Positions 1 through 7,994 of a DNA stretch of 64,000 nucleotides are shown one piece after another. Position 1 is the first letter of the stretch. The number at the start of each line of letters is the position of its first letter. The DNA lies in contig CM043965.1 of assembly GCA_014529385.2 (NCBI GenBank), positions 66,249,190 to 66,313,189 of the forward strand. The letters are read 5' to 3'. Below the pieces are notes generated by a model. That model ran no database searches. It was not told the DNA's origin and was given only the letters and a program-made list of their open reading frames with translations. Both the position numbers and the translations under genes were made by a program. Source of the stretch: Adiantum capillus-veneris (lineage: Eukaryota; Streptophyta; Polypodiopsida; Polypodiales; Pteridaceae).

Positions 1-1159
1 TGGTGGTCCAAACCTGGAGATACTCCATGGTTGCATTGCCCTCGATGTTGTTAAGCTTCCTGAGAAGTTTTGTGTCGTTTCGACAACTTTTTCCTGTTTG
101 CCTCTTGCAGGCTCTGTTGACCTAGGGTTTTTCCAGTCGTTCTTTCTCGAGCTTTGAGTGTTAGAAACCCATCTTCTATACTAGGGTAACCCACCTATAA
201 GTGCTTGCAAGGTTTGGTTAGGCGGTTGTGCCACTACCTAGCATTCTACCGCATTCTTCGTCTGCTCTTGTTTCTTGGTTTTGCTTAGTTTTCGCGACAA
301 AAGTTAATGATAAGCATCAAAAGCTTATGGCAACGAGTCTACCTCTCATGTCTGGTGTCCTCTGAGCTCTCGTAGCAGTCATAGAAGGTTGGATGCTCCT
401 GTGTGCTCTTTGCTCTCTCCACGTGGGTAATAGTGCAATTGAGCCTGTAAGTGAAGTAAAAAATACTTAACTTTGGACTTCCTGGATCACTTGTTACCAA
501 CTTTGACATGTGCTCCTATCTTGTCGTGAAATGCACTTTAGGATTTGAAATTTCTCAATTTGGACTCCGTTTGACCTTTTTCTGAGAAATCTGTCCACTT
601 TGCTAAAATTCTGTCATTTCGGGCTTTCCGCAACTTTTCCCGAATTGTACTCAATTTTTACCATGGGTTGCCCTTGTCATTAGGATCATCACCATCTATT
701 CTTTTCTTTTTTCTGATCTCGTTTCATCTGCTTTTTTATTTTTCTTTTACTTTTATCAAGAAAATCATAAAAAATAAAGAAAAATAGCAAATTGAAGCCA
801 AAAAATTCCAAACATACACAATAAATAGCTGGTAACCCTGTGTATATGAATATACACTTATTTGTGATTTTTGGACTTGGATTACCACTTTTTAGCTCCA
901 AAAACACTCTTATTTAGTGATATTTACACGTCTAGAGACCCAAATTCATCATTTGATCTCTTCTTGTTGCAAAACAAGGTATATAAGGGCATAAATATTA
1001 TCAATATCCGCAATCAAACATAAAAATTGCGAAATCATGTAAGACACTGCTTTTGTAATATAATTTTTGTTTTTCTTTGTTTTTATCGCTTGTAGCTGCT
1101 TTGTAGCTCCTGTATACCTGTATACCTCCCCCCCTCCGAGTCTGAGTCCTCTTGGACGA
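1..1159 (-). other. 3' non-coding region of element 1
   Basis: AT-rich sequence downstream of the second protease region, with only short chance open frames. By position and by patchy resemblance it corresponds to element 2 from about 34,810 to 36,000, which separates the second protease from a further 3' open reading region. The polypyrimidine run near 1,126-1,137 could look like a polypurine tract on the minus strand, but no LTR start follows it. The extra 3' region and 3' LTR expected from element 2 would lie left of the window. Confidence 0.6.
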
Positions 1160-2483
1160 CTATGAAGTGTCTGTGGGCGAAACATTGTAGTTGTTTTGGT
1201 CATAAGTTCCCAATGCAATTGTAGAGCGATGATACAACAGTCTTTCCAATAAAGCTGGTCTTTGTTTGATTGAAGGATTGGTGGTCGGGTTTTGGGTTGG
1301 TTTTGGCACTTCGGTAGTAGAATCAGTAGATGTATTCTTCTTTACCTTGTTGTTCTTTTTCACAATCCAAATCTGCTTCCGCTTCGCTTGTGCTTGCCAC
1401 AAACTCTTTGCGACCCAAACCTGCTTTGTTCTTTGTGTTGATTTCCTCGCCTTGAAATACCTAGGAGTTTCCGTGGATTGTACTGAAGGGGGTTCCTGTT
1501 TACAAATCCTTGGGATCCAAATTTGCTTGCTATAGCTTTGTGCCGTCATGAACTTCTTTGGAATCCAGATCGGTTTCATTGTCCTTGATTGTCTGGAATC
1601 ACTCTGTTGTCTGGTATTGAAGACTCTGTTTTCCACCTTTGTGTTCTCTGGCACAACCTTTTTTGGTCTCCATACCAACTTTGACTCCGTTTTTTCCCAA
1701 GGTTGAGCTGTTATATTATTGCTTGTCTTCCTTATCCAATGTTGAGAGTTCCTCGTCGAAGAGCAATCCAGTTGTATAGAAACTTTTGGTTGCCATTGCT
1801 TCTTCTTTTTCTCTGGTTGTTGTTTACCTTTGTTCTTGGATTCTTCCTTTGGAGTTGGCTCTGCTCCTTTGGTGAACTTAACTGATTGACTTTCACCTTC
1901 ATATTTGATAAGCACTGATTTAGAACTCCAGTCAATCATTGCATTGTATTGCTTTTGCCATAACTGTCCTAGCAATAATGGATGTTGTGTAGCTTGGTCT
2001 TCAACCACGTAAAACATATGAGGATACACACAGTGGTTAATCTGTATATGTAAAACTGTGCATCCGACAGTTTTGATTGAATTCTCAGAGTAACTCTTTA
2101 ACTCTTGCTTGGCAGTTTGTAATTTAGTGTCATTTGTCAATTGTCAATTGTCTATACAAACTGAGTGAAAGTAGGTTAGTTTGAGCTCCTGAATCCAATA
2201 GTGCTCTGGCTTTGATTTGGTTGGTTCCTACTTTGCATTCAATGATGGGTTCTTCCTTGTCATTATCCATTTCTGTTATACTGATTGCGTTTATTCGTAT
2301 TGCTCCTTCATTGCGCTGTTTCTGACGTAGTAGTCTTCTTTTCTCCATTCTTTCCTTCGCCTCGGCTTGCGCTTCCTCCACAATCTTTTTCTTTTTCTGG
2401 ACACGCAGCTTTTCTTGATGTATTTTGAGAAGCATGTCTTGGGTTAGCGGCCAAAGATAATTTTTCACTCTGCATCCACTAAT
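1160..2483 (-). pseudogene. C-terminal extension of element 1 polyprotein: second retropepsin-like domain plus Trp-x-Pro-Lys repeat tail
   Basis: Two open frames (2,468-2,130, 112 aa; 2,140-1,160, 326 aa) form one unit. The first has a charged helical stretch of Lys/Glu/Arg and then DSGA at its residues 92-95, the retropepsin catalytic motif. The second continues the fold with LLLGQLW at residues 55-61, the hydrophobic-Gly flap-side signature, and a downstream DW. After it comes a Lys/Gln-rich basic tail with six Trp motifs of the form W-x-(P/A/V)-K at about residues 116, 157, 192, 208, 232 and 247. A 7-bp tandem duplication at 2,134-2,147 accounts for the frame change: the two frames differ by exactly that length modulo 3. 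The upstream stop at 2,484-2,486 replaces a codon that reads Trp in element 2, so this was once fused to integrase. The ordinary protease of the element is separate (near 6,800). The function of the second one is unknown. Confidence 0.8.
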
Positions 2484-3677
2484 CTAATTGGGCATTTCTT
2501 CTCCGTCTAATGTAGCAAGCTTGACGGCTCCACTTGGTGATAGATCTTTAATCACCAGAGGTCCCATCCCTCGCTTTTTAAGCTTCTTAGCATGCTGTTT
2601 CAGAGTGTAAACTAAGACATAGTCCCCAACCTTAAACTCTTTAGTCCGCACATGCTTATCAAAAAATTCCTTTTGTCGCCTTTTTTGAGCGTAGATAGAA
2701 GCTACTACTTTTAGGCGAAGCTCCTCTAGCGTTTCCAGGTCATCTATTCTATCAGAAAGCTCGTGCCATGTCCACTCTAGATCCTTAGCCACCCTTAAGG
2801 TTGAAATCAAGAATTCTATTGGTAAGATAGCATTTAGCCCAAAAACCATGTTATATGGGGTCGTTCCTATTGATGTTTTATATGCTACCCTATATGCCCA
2901 TAATGTTGAATGCAACTTCTGGTCCCAGTCAGTTCTCGACTCAGATACAATCTTCGTAAGGACCGTGCATATGGTTTTGTTTGTTGCTTCAGCTTGTCCG
3001 CTTGCTTGTGGATGATACGGGGCTGATTTCCTATGGATTACCATGAATTCATCTAGAAGGATCTCTATCACTTCATTTATAAAATGTGTGCCTCGATCAC
3101 TCACAATTTCTATTGGCAATCCATATCGTATAAAGACGTATTCATATAGAAATTGTGCCGTGGTCCTGGCATCTGCTTTTTGAGTTGCCTTTGCTTCGAC
3201 CCACTTTGTTAGATAGTCTGTAGCCACAACGATGTATTGTGCATGAGTCTTATATGCAGGAGGTGAAATGGGTCCGACATAATCAATCCCCCATTTTGCA
3301 AAAGCTCTTGCACCCATCATTGGTCTAAGCGGCATATCATCTCTTTTAAGTGGTACTTTGGTCCGCTGACAGTCATCACACCGTCTAACGTATTCCTCAG
3401 CGTCCATATGTAATGTTGGCCACCATATTCCTGCGGCTGAGACAAGTTTTGCTGTCTTATCACCTGAGAAATGGCCTCCACCTACTCCTCCATGAGCTTG
3501 CTCCAGGATTATCACATACTCAGACTCTGATGCGCAAATCCTAAGCTGGTTGTCTTTACCTCTCTTATAGAGTTGATCTCCTATTAAAGCGTAATCTTTT
3601 GACTCCATTTCGGAGCGATCATTATCTGATATAATGTCGAATACTCTGCTGGCGGTTTTGATGAACATACAATACAT
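2484..3677 (-). CDS. Integrase of element 1 (second HHCC module, DDE core, GPY-like C terminus)
   Basis: 397 aa open frame, a segment of the polyprotein rather than a free protein. It inserts the element's cDNA into chromosomes. Zinc module: H62-x6-H69 and C100-x2-C103. Catalytic core: D132 (in GIDYVG), D194 (in VSDRGTHF), E230 (in SGQAEATNK), giving D-x61-D-x35-E, the canonical retroviral spacing. The C-terminal part has KVGDYVLVY and a GPLVI motif near residues 372-376, like the GPY/F region of non-chromovirus gypsy integrases; no chromodomain follows. The frame begins by overlapping the preceding RT frame, so the first 20 or so residues may not be native. It ends at a TAG where element 2 encodes Trp. 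All catalytic residues are present. Confidence 0.93.
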   Translation of the reverse strand: MYCMFIKTASRVFDIISDNDRSEMESKDYALIGDQLYKRGKDNQLRICASESEYVIILEQAHGGVGGGHFSGDKTAKLVSAAGIWWPTLHMDAEEYVRRCDDCQRTKVPLKRDDMPLRPMMGARAFAKWGIDYVGPISPPAYKTHAQYIVVATDYLTKWVEAKATQKADARTTAQFLYEYVFIRYGLPIEIVSDRGTHFINEVIEILLDEFMVIHRKSAPYHPQASGQAEATNKTICTVLTKIVSESRTDWDQKLHSTLWAYRVAYKTSIGTTPYNMVFGLNAILPIEFLISTLRVAKDLEWTWHELSDRIDDLETLEELRLKVVASIYAQKRRQKEFFDKHVRTKEFKVGDYVLVYTLKQHAKKLKKRGMGPLVIKDLSPSGAVKLATLDGEEMPN

Positions 3678-5428
3678 ACAGTGACATATTCATGTACGCT
3701 TTCTTTCATTCCTGGCCAATAGACTCCCAATTGTAACAAATTCCTATATGTGTTCCTTCTTGAACAATGAAATGCACATTCCTGAACATGTGCTTCGCAC
3801 AGATATATGTTATATTCCTCAGGATTGATGCATAGTCGTAAAACATGATCATTTCCCAATTGATACAACCTTCTTGCAACCAATTGAAGATTCTTGGATT
3901 GCTGAATAGCAATATGTTTCTGGTTGTATTCTCTTCTATCAAACTCTCCTCCATAGGTTAATAGGCTAACGACATTTTGAGACCACTTTGGTATCATTTC
4001 TATGTTGAACAAGTACGCGTCTGGCATGTCGTCATCTACTCCTATAGGGTCTTCTCCATTCGGCAATCGCGAAAGATGATCAGCTCTAAGATGTGTTTTT
4101 TCTTTCTTTACTACTACCGTGAAGTCGAATTCCAGTAAGATAATGAACCATCTCACTATTCTCCCGGTATTGCATGGTTTATTCACTAGGTAGAGCAAGG
4201 CTCGGTGATCCGTAAAAAACACAAACTTGTTGGCTAGAAGATAATGCCGAAATTTCTTCACAGCACATATCATTCCTAATCCTTCTCGCTCTGTTGTGGT
4301 GTAATTCTTCTCTGCATTATTGAGCTGTCGACTGGCGTAACAGATAGGAAAATCCATGTTTCCTTCTTCTGGCTGAGCCAGAATGCATCCTATTGCATAT
4401 GCCGAAGCATCTATATGCACATGGAATATCTTCTCCCAATTTGGTGATTTCAAGACAGGAGCAGTAATGAGTGCCTCTTTCAATTTCTTGAATGATTCCT
4501 CACACTCCTCTGTCCATTCAAAGTTCACTATTAGCCTGTAAAGTGGTTGGCCTATTATAGCGTACATGTAAATGAATCGTCTATAATATCCGCAATGTCC
4601 CATAAAGCTCTGTACTTGTTTCGCATTGGTTGGTCTACGCATATCCACTATAACTTTTATCTTCTCTAAATCCGTGGATATTCCGTTTTGTGAGACAATA
4701 TGTCCCAGAATTCTGCCATGTCGGACCATAAACACACATTTCTCAAATACTTTTCTTAGGTGTTCTAGATGCTCATCTCTCAGAAGAGAATGTACACATA
4801 AGTCATCCATGTATATTTCTAGAAACAACCTTAAGTATTCTTTGAAAGCATGCGTCATCAGCCGCTGGAAGGTTGCGGGAGCATTGATTAGACCAAAAGG
4901 CATAACCCGATAAGCATAAATTCCCCACTCCATTGCAAAAGCTGTTTTATGTTGATCTGCCAGTGCTATGGCTAGCTGGCTATATCCTGAAAAACCATCA
5001 AGAAAGGTGTATGTTGTTTTCCCTGATACACGCTCTAGAACATGATCAGTTATCGGTAGGGGATAATTGTCCCTGATTGTTGTAGCATTCACTTTCTTTA
5101 AGTTGACACACACTGGGAGTTTTCCGTTCTTCTTGGGTACCACCACAATTGGAGATACCCAATCGGTGTGTTCAATCTCGTATATGAATTCAGCTTCCAT
5201 TAGCTTATCTATCTCTTCTTTGATTCGCTTAGCAAATGTATCATTATATGTGTATGGTCTCTGTCTGCTAGGCTTTGCATCTTGTTTTAGTGGGACTGTG
5301 TGTTGGCATATCGATGGGTCAACTCCCTTTAAGTCCTTAGAAGACCATGCAAACACATCCATGTACTCTCTGAGAAGACTCAAAAGTCTCTCTTCCTCGC
5401 CTGGAGACAAATCTGTGGCTATGTACAC
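3584..5428 (-). CDS. Reverse transcriptase, RNase H and first HHCC module of element 1
   Basis: 614 aa segment of the pol polyprotein. RT spans about residues 60-280: VPKKNGK, FLDGFSGYSQ, RVMPFGLINAPATFQR and the catalytic YMDD at 206-209. About a dozen residues seen in element 2 between the YMDD and GHI blocks are absent, so RT may be inactive. RNase H spans about 330-460: HIDASAYAIG, the ERE/GL block near 380-385, TDHRALLYL near 406. After RNase H comes a linker (IPKWSQN) and a complete HHCC zinc module: H547-x6-H554 and C585-x2-C588. This precedes a second HHCC in the next frame, so the zinc module is present twice. The frame overlaps the protease frame upstream by a few bases; element 2 reads straight through there, so a small indel near 5,430 is likely. 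Confidence 0.93.
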   Translation of the reverse strand: MYIATDLSPGEEERLLSLLREYMDVFAWSSKDLKGVDPSICQHTVPLKQDAKPSRQRPYTYNDTFAKRIKEEIDKLMEAEFIYEIEHTDWVSPIVVVPKKNGKLPVCVNLKKVNATTIRDNYPLPITDHVLERVSGKTTYTFLDGFSGYSQLAIALADQHKTAFAMEWGIYAYRVMPFGLINAPATFQRLMTHAFKEYLRLFLEIYMDDLCVHSLLRDEHLEHLRKVFEKCVFMVRHGRILGHIVSQNGISTDLEKIKVIVDMRRPTNAKQVQSFMGHCGYYRRFIYMYAIIGQPLYRLIVNFEWTEECEESFKKLKEALITAPVLKSPNWEKIFHVHIDASAYAIGCILAQPEEGNMDFPICYASRQLNNAEKNYTTTEREGLGMICAVKKFRHYLLANKFVFFTDHRALLYLVNKPCNTGRIVRWFIILLEFDFTVVVKKEKTHLRADHLSRLPNGEDPIGVDDDMPDAYLFNIEMIPKWSQNVVSLLTYGGEFDRREYNQKHIAIQQSKNLQLVARRLYQLGNDHVLRLCINPEEYNIYLCEAHVQECAFHCSRRNTYRNLLQLGVYWPGMKESVHEYVTVCIVCSSKPPAEYSTLYQIMIAPKWSQKITL

Positions 5429-7770
5429 CGTCTAGGTGTCTCACCTGGAGCTGCTAAATCAACTTTTTTTGCATCCTCCGGTCCGTCATAAGATTCGTTC
5501 TCCTTTCTCTCTCGAATAGGTTGGGTTAATACCACCTTCCTATCCTCTATTGTGAATTTCCTGTAGTGAGAGGGAACATCCATGTTTTCCTTGATTTTGG
5601 CGTTTTCGTCCTCTCCACTCTCAATTTCTGTCGTCCAAACTTCTTTCAGAGTTTTCTTGAGCTCTCTGTACTTGTTTCTACGTTCTAACTTGGACTCCGT
5701 GTGTTCTCTGTTGCGCTTGTTCTTTTCTGATTTTTCTGTTTCAGTTTTCGTTTCATTCCTTTGAACTTGATTTCTTGAGCTTCTTTTGTCTTTTCGTAAG
5801 CTCTTTTGATCATTGCCTCTCATTCTTCCAGAAATCTTGTCCTTAACACAATCTTCCGCCTTTACTAGCATTAGGAATTGATTTTTTCCTCTTATTCTAG
5901 GCATCGGATTGGTTCTAACCCCCTTTGTTTTTCTCTTTGCTCTATAGCGTTTCTGGCGTTGTTTAGTTTGGTTCGGAAAATCATAAAATCTGACATCCGT
6001 TATAGTTTCTTCGTTTCCGCTTGAATTGTCCGTTGACTCGTTGTCTGCTTCATTTCCCCACTCTGGATGATCGGGAATGTCGTGAAACACCTCTTCTTCA
6101 TCTTCCTTTTCCAGTGTATCGTTCTTTTCAGTTTCTTTTTCGAGTACAGTTCTCAACATGAAGTACGGAACCACGTCGTACCCGTCCTTGTCGCAAAATT
6201 TTGTTGTGGGACCATCCGGAATTGCACAAACATCTAGGGTTGCTAGAATGTGTGTCCATTCTAATGGTTCAAGCGTGTCCTCTGGAAAGGGTTCTCCTAT
6301 ATAAGTTTCGTCTTCGATAGCCCTTTCTAAAACATATTCTTCTCGCCTCAGACTTCCACATTTCGAGGCTCCACACATCCATAACTCCTTGGGCTTACCT
6401 AACCAAGCTGGAAATTCGGATCCCGCCAAAGTAGCTGAATCAAACTCCTCTACCGGTGTTCGGTTCACATCTTTGTAGCTATGGTCTTTCAGGTTCACAC
6501 GTGTAGTGGTTTCCATATTTCTCAGGTATATGTGATCGTAGCCCCAATCCTGGACCATTTTCAACTGTCTCATGAATGGTCTTCCCAGTATGATATCATA
6601 GTTATTCTCCTTGCCAAAATCGACAATAGCAAAAGTATGTTCGTATTCAATGCCGCAAGAAGTCACTACGACTTTCTCTAATAACCCCATAGGTTTCTCC
6701 ATGTGTCCATCTGCTAATTGGAGTTTCAACCTAGTCTTCCTTATTGCTGGTTTCCCCCATTTTTTCCAGATTTCTTTTGTAGCAATGGCTACCCCAGCTC
6801 CGCTGTCTAGTATTGCCATCGTGTTCACTCCTTGGAATTCAACTGGTAAGGTTGTATTCCCCTCTTCACCTTCGCAATACTCTCCGACCTTGTTTAAGGG
6901 TACAGGCTTAGCGTTCTTTTGTGGTTTGCTCAGCTCTTGTATACCCTCTTGCAGTCTCGATGTTGGGTCTTTTATCCCAAATTTCTCCAAGCATTTTCCT
7001 ACAGTGGTCCACATATGTGGTCTTAGCCTCAAAAGCTCAGCTAGAGTGATAGTGCATGTCACTGGTGTTGACAAGATCTCTATCAATCCTTGCGAGTCCA
7101 TGACTTTTTCTGATGAGATTCTTCGTGAGGGAAGTGCTCTAATCTCGGATTTTGCTTCATACTCTCCTAAGTATGAAGGTAAGGTATTCAGTGAATGAGG
7201 TTTGCTCTCCATTGTTCTAACAGAGCCCCCATCTCCCCAGTAAGATTGCAGATCCAAGTCCACTTGAGATCCTGCCTCAAATTCCACTATGGGAGGATTC
7301 CTGATGTCCTTTTCCCAATTTGTCTGATTAGCTTGGCAACTTAGCTCGTTTGCAAAGTTTGCCTCTCTCACTTGTTTCCAAAATTCATTGTAATCCTCAT
7401 CTCTTCCGTAAGACCTCTGTATGACTGGATGAAAACTCTCTATCTCCTGATCGGTTGTGTTCAATACTATGCGGTCATCCTTGTGTGTATTTTCAGGCTT
7501 TTGTGCACTGGGAGTCTTTTCAGCTACCCGTGAAATGATAGTCTCTTGCTGAATTGGGTTTTCCGTTCCACAATTCATTGTTTCTCTTGGTGGTTCTAAT
7601 AAGGCTTGTGCAGTCTCGATCATTCTCTGGCACATTTCAAGTCTCTGCTTTTCCAATTCCGCGTTTGGGTATGTCATCCACCTCTGTTCTTGTGTTTGGT
7701 TGTTCTTTAACCTAGCTTCGTAAGCTCTCATCAGTGCGTCCAATGGTTCGTGTACTTTGTCGACTAGCAC
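5419..7770 (-). CDS. Protease segment of element 1 with long charged bridge to RT
   Basis: 783 aa segment. Residues 1-60 resemble the matching part of element 2 (LVDK-x2-EP and a helical stretch). A helical block near 240-265 precedes the retropepsin: AILDSGAG with the catalytic Asp at 322, and DIILGRPFM at 392-400. Residues about 430-783 form an unusually long, charged bridge rich in Glu, Lys and Arg before RT; its basic part (FYDFPNQ, then CVKDKI near 640) is also present in element 2, so it is a lineage trait. The first codon is GTG and the frame is open a little further upstream, so this is a continuation of a polyprotein. It ends at a frameshift before RT. The role of the bridge is not known; nucleic-acid binding is a guess from its charge. 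Confidence 0.88.
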   Translation of the reverse strand: MLVDKVHEPLDALMRAYEARLKNNQTQEQRWMTYPNAELEKQRLEMCQRMIETAQALLEPPRETMNCGTENPIQQETIISRVAEKTPSAQKPENTHKDDRIVLNTTDQEIESFHPVIQRSYGRDEDYNEFWKQVREANFANELSCQANQTNWEKDIRNPPIVEFEAGSQVDLDLQSYWGDGGSVRTMESKPHSLNTLPSYLGEYEAKSEIRALPSRRISSEKVMDSQGLIEILSTPVTCTITLAELLRLRPHMWTTVGKCLEKFGIKDPTSRLQEGIQELSKPQKNAKPVPLNKVGEYCEGEEGNTTLPVEFQGVNTMAILDSGAGVAIATKEIWKKWGKPAIRKTRLKLQLADGHMEKPMGLLEKVVVTSCGIEYEHTFAIVDFGKENNYDIILGRPFMRQLKMVQDWGYDHIYLRNMETTTRVNLKDHSYKDVNRTPVEEFDSATLAGSEFPAWLGKPKELWMCGASKCGSLRREEYVLERAIEDETYIGEPFPEDTLEPLEWTHILATLDVCAIPDGPTTKFCDKDGYDVVPYFMLRTVLEKETEKNDTLEKEDEEEVFHDIPDHPEWGNEADNESTDNSSGNEETITDVRFYDFPNQTKQRQKRYRAKRKTKGVRTNPMPRIRGKNQFLMLVKAEDCVKDKISGRMRGNDQKSLRKDKRSSRNQVQRNETKTETEKSEKNKRNREHTESKLERRNKYRELKKTLKEVWTTEIESGEDENAKIKENMDVPSHYRKFTIEDRKVVLTQPIRERKENESYDGPEDAKKVDLAAPGETPRRCT

Positions 7771-7936
7771 TGATCCCCCTGAGCTTAAGCTCGTTGTTCT
7801 TTGATACTCTTTTGTTTCGTTCTTTCAAGCTCATCTCTCGTTTCCCGTTTTGACTCTCAAGTTTTTCTAATCTATCTTTAGTTTGCTTTAGTTCCTCAGC
7901 TAGAATAGCGTCTTCACGTTCTTTTCTCAACTTCAT
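7712..7936 (-). pseudogene. Coiled-coil linker between gag and protease of element 1
   Basis: 74 aa frame, rich in Lys, Glu, Arg and Leu (KLRKERED, KDRLEKLE), likely helical or coiled coil. It lies between the gag stop and the protease frame, in a third frame. In element 2 the matching segment runs in one frame from the gag tail into the protease segment. The simplest reading is a single original polyprotein with small indels on both sides here. A programmed frameshift is possible, but element 2 argues against it. Confidence 0.65.
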
Positions 7937-7994
7937 GCGTGCTTTTCTAGCTTTCCACTCTGACTCCGCGGTCCTTGACTAACCACTTCAGTCG

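Noticed and set aside
211-240. Short resemblance of GGTTAGGCGGTTGTGCC to the LTR end at 12,071 (TTAAGGCGGTTACGCC)
   Set aside because: The likeness stops after about 24 bases; the following sequence does not match the LTR, so it is not a 3' LTR.
1126-1137. Polypyrimidine run that could be a polypurine tract on the minus strand, implying a nearby 3' LTR of element 1
   Set aside because: No TG start or any match to the LTR at 12,071-13,011 follows it, and element 2 shows that several kb separate the second protease from the 3' LTR.
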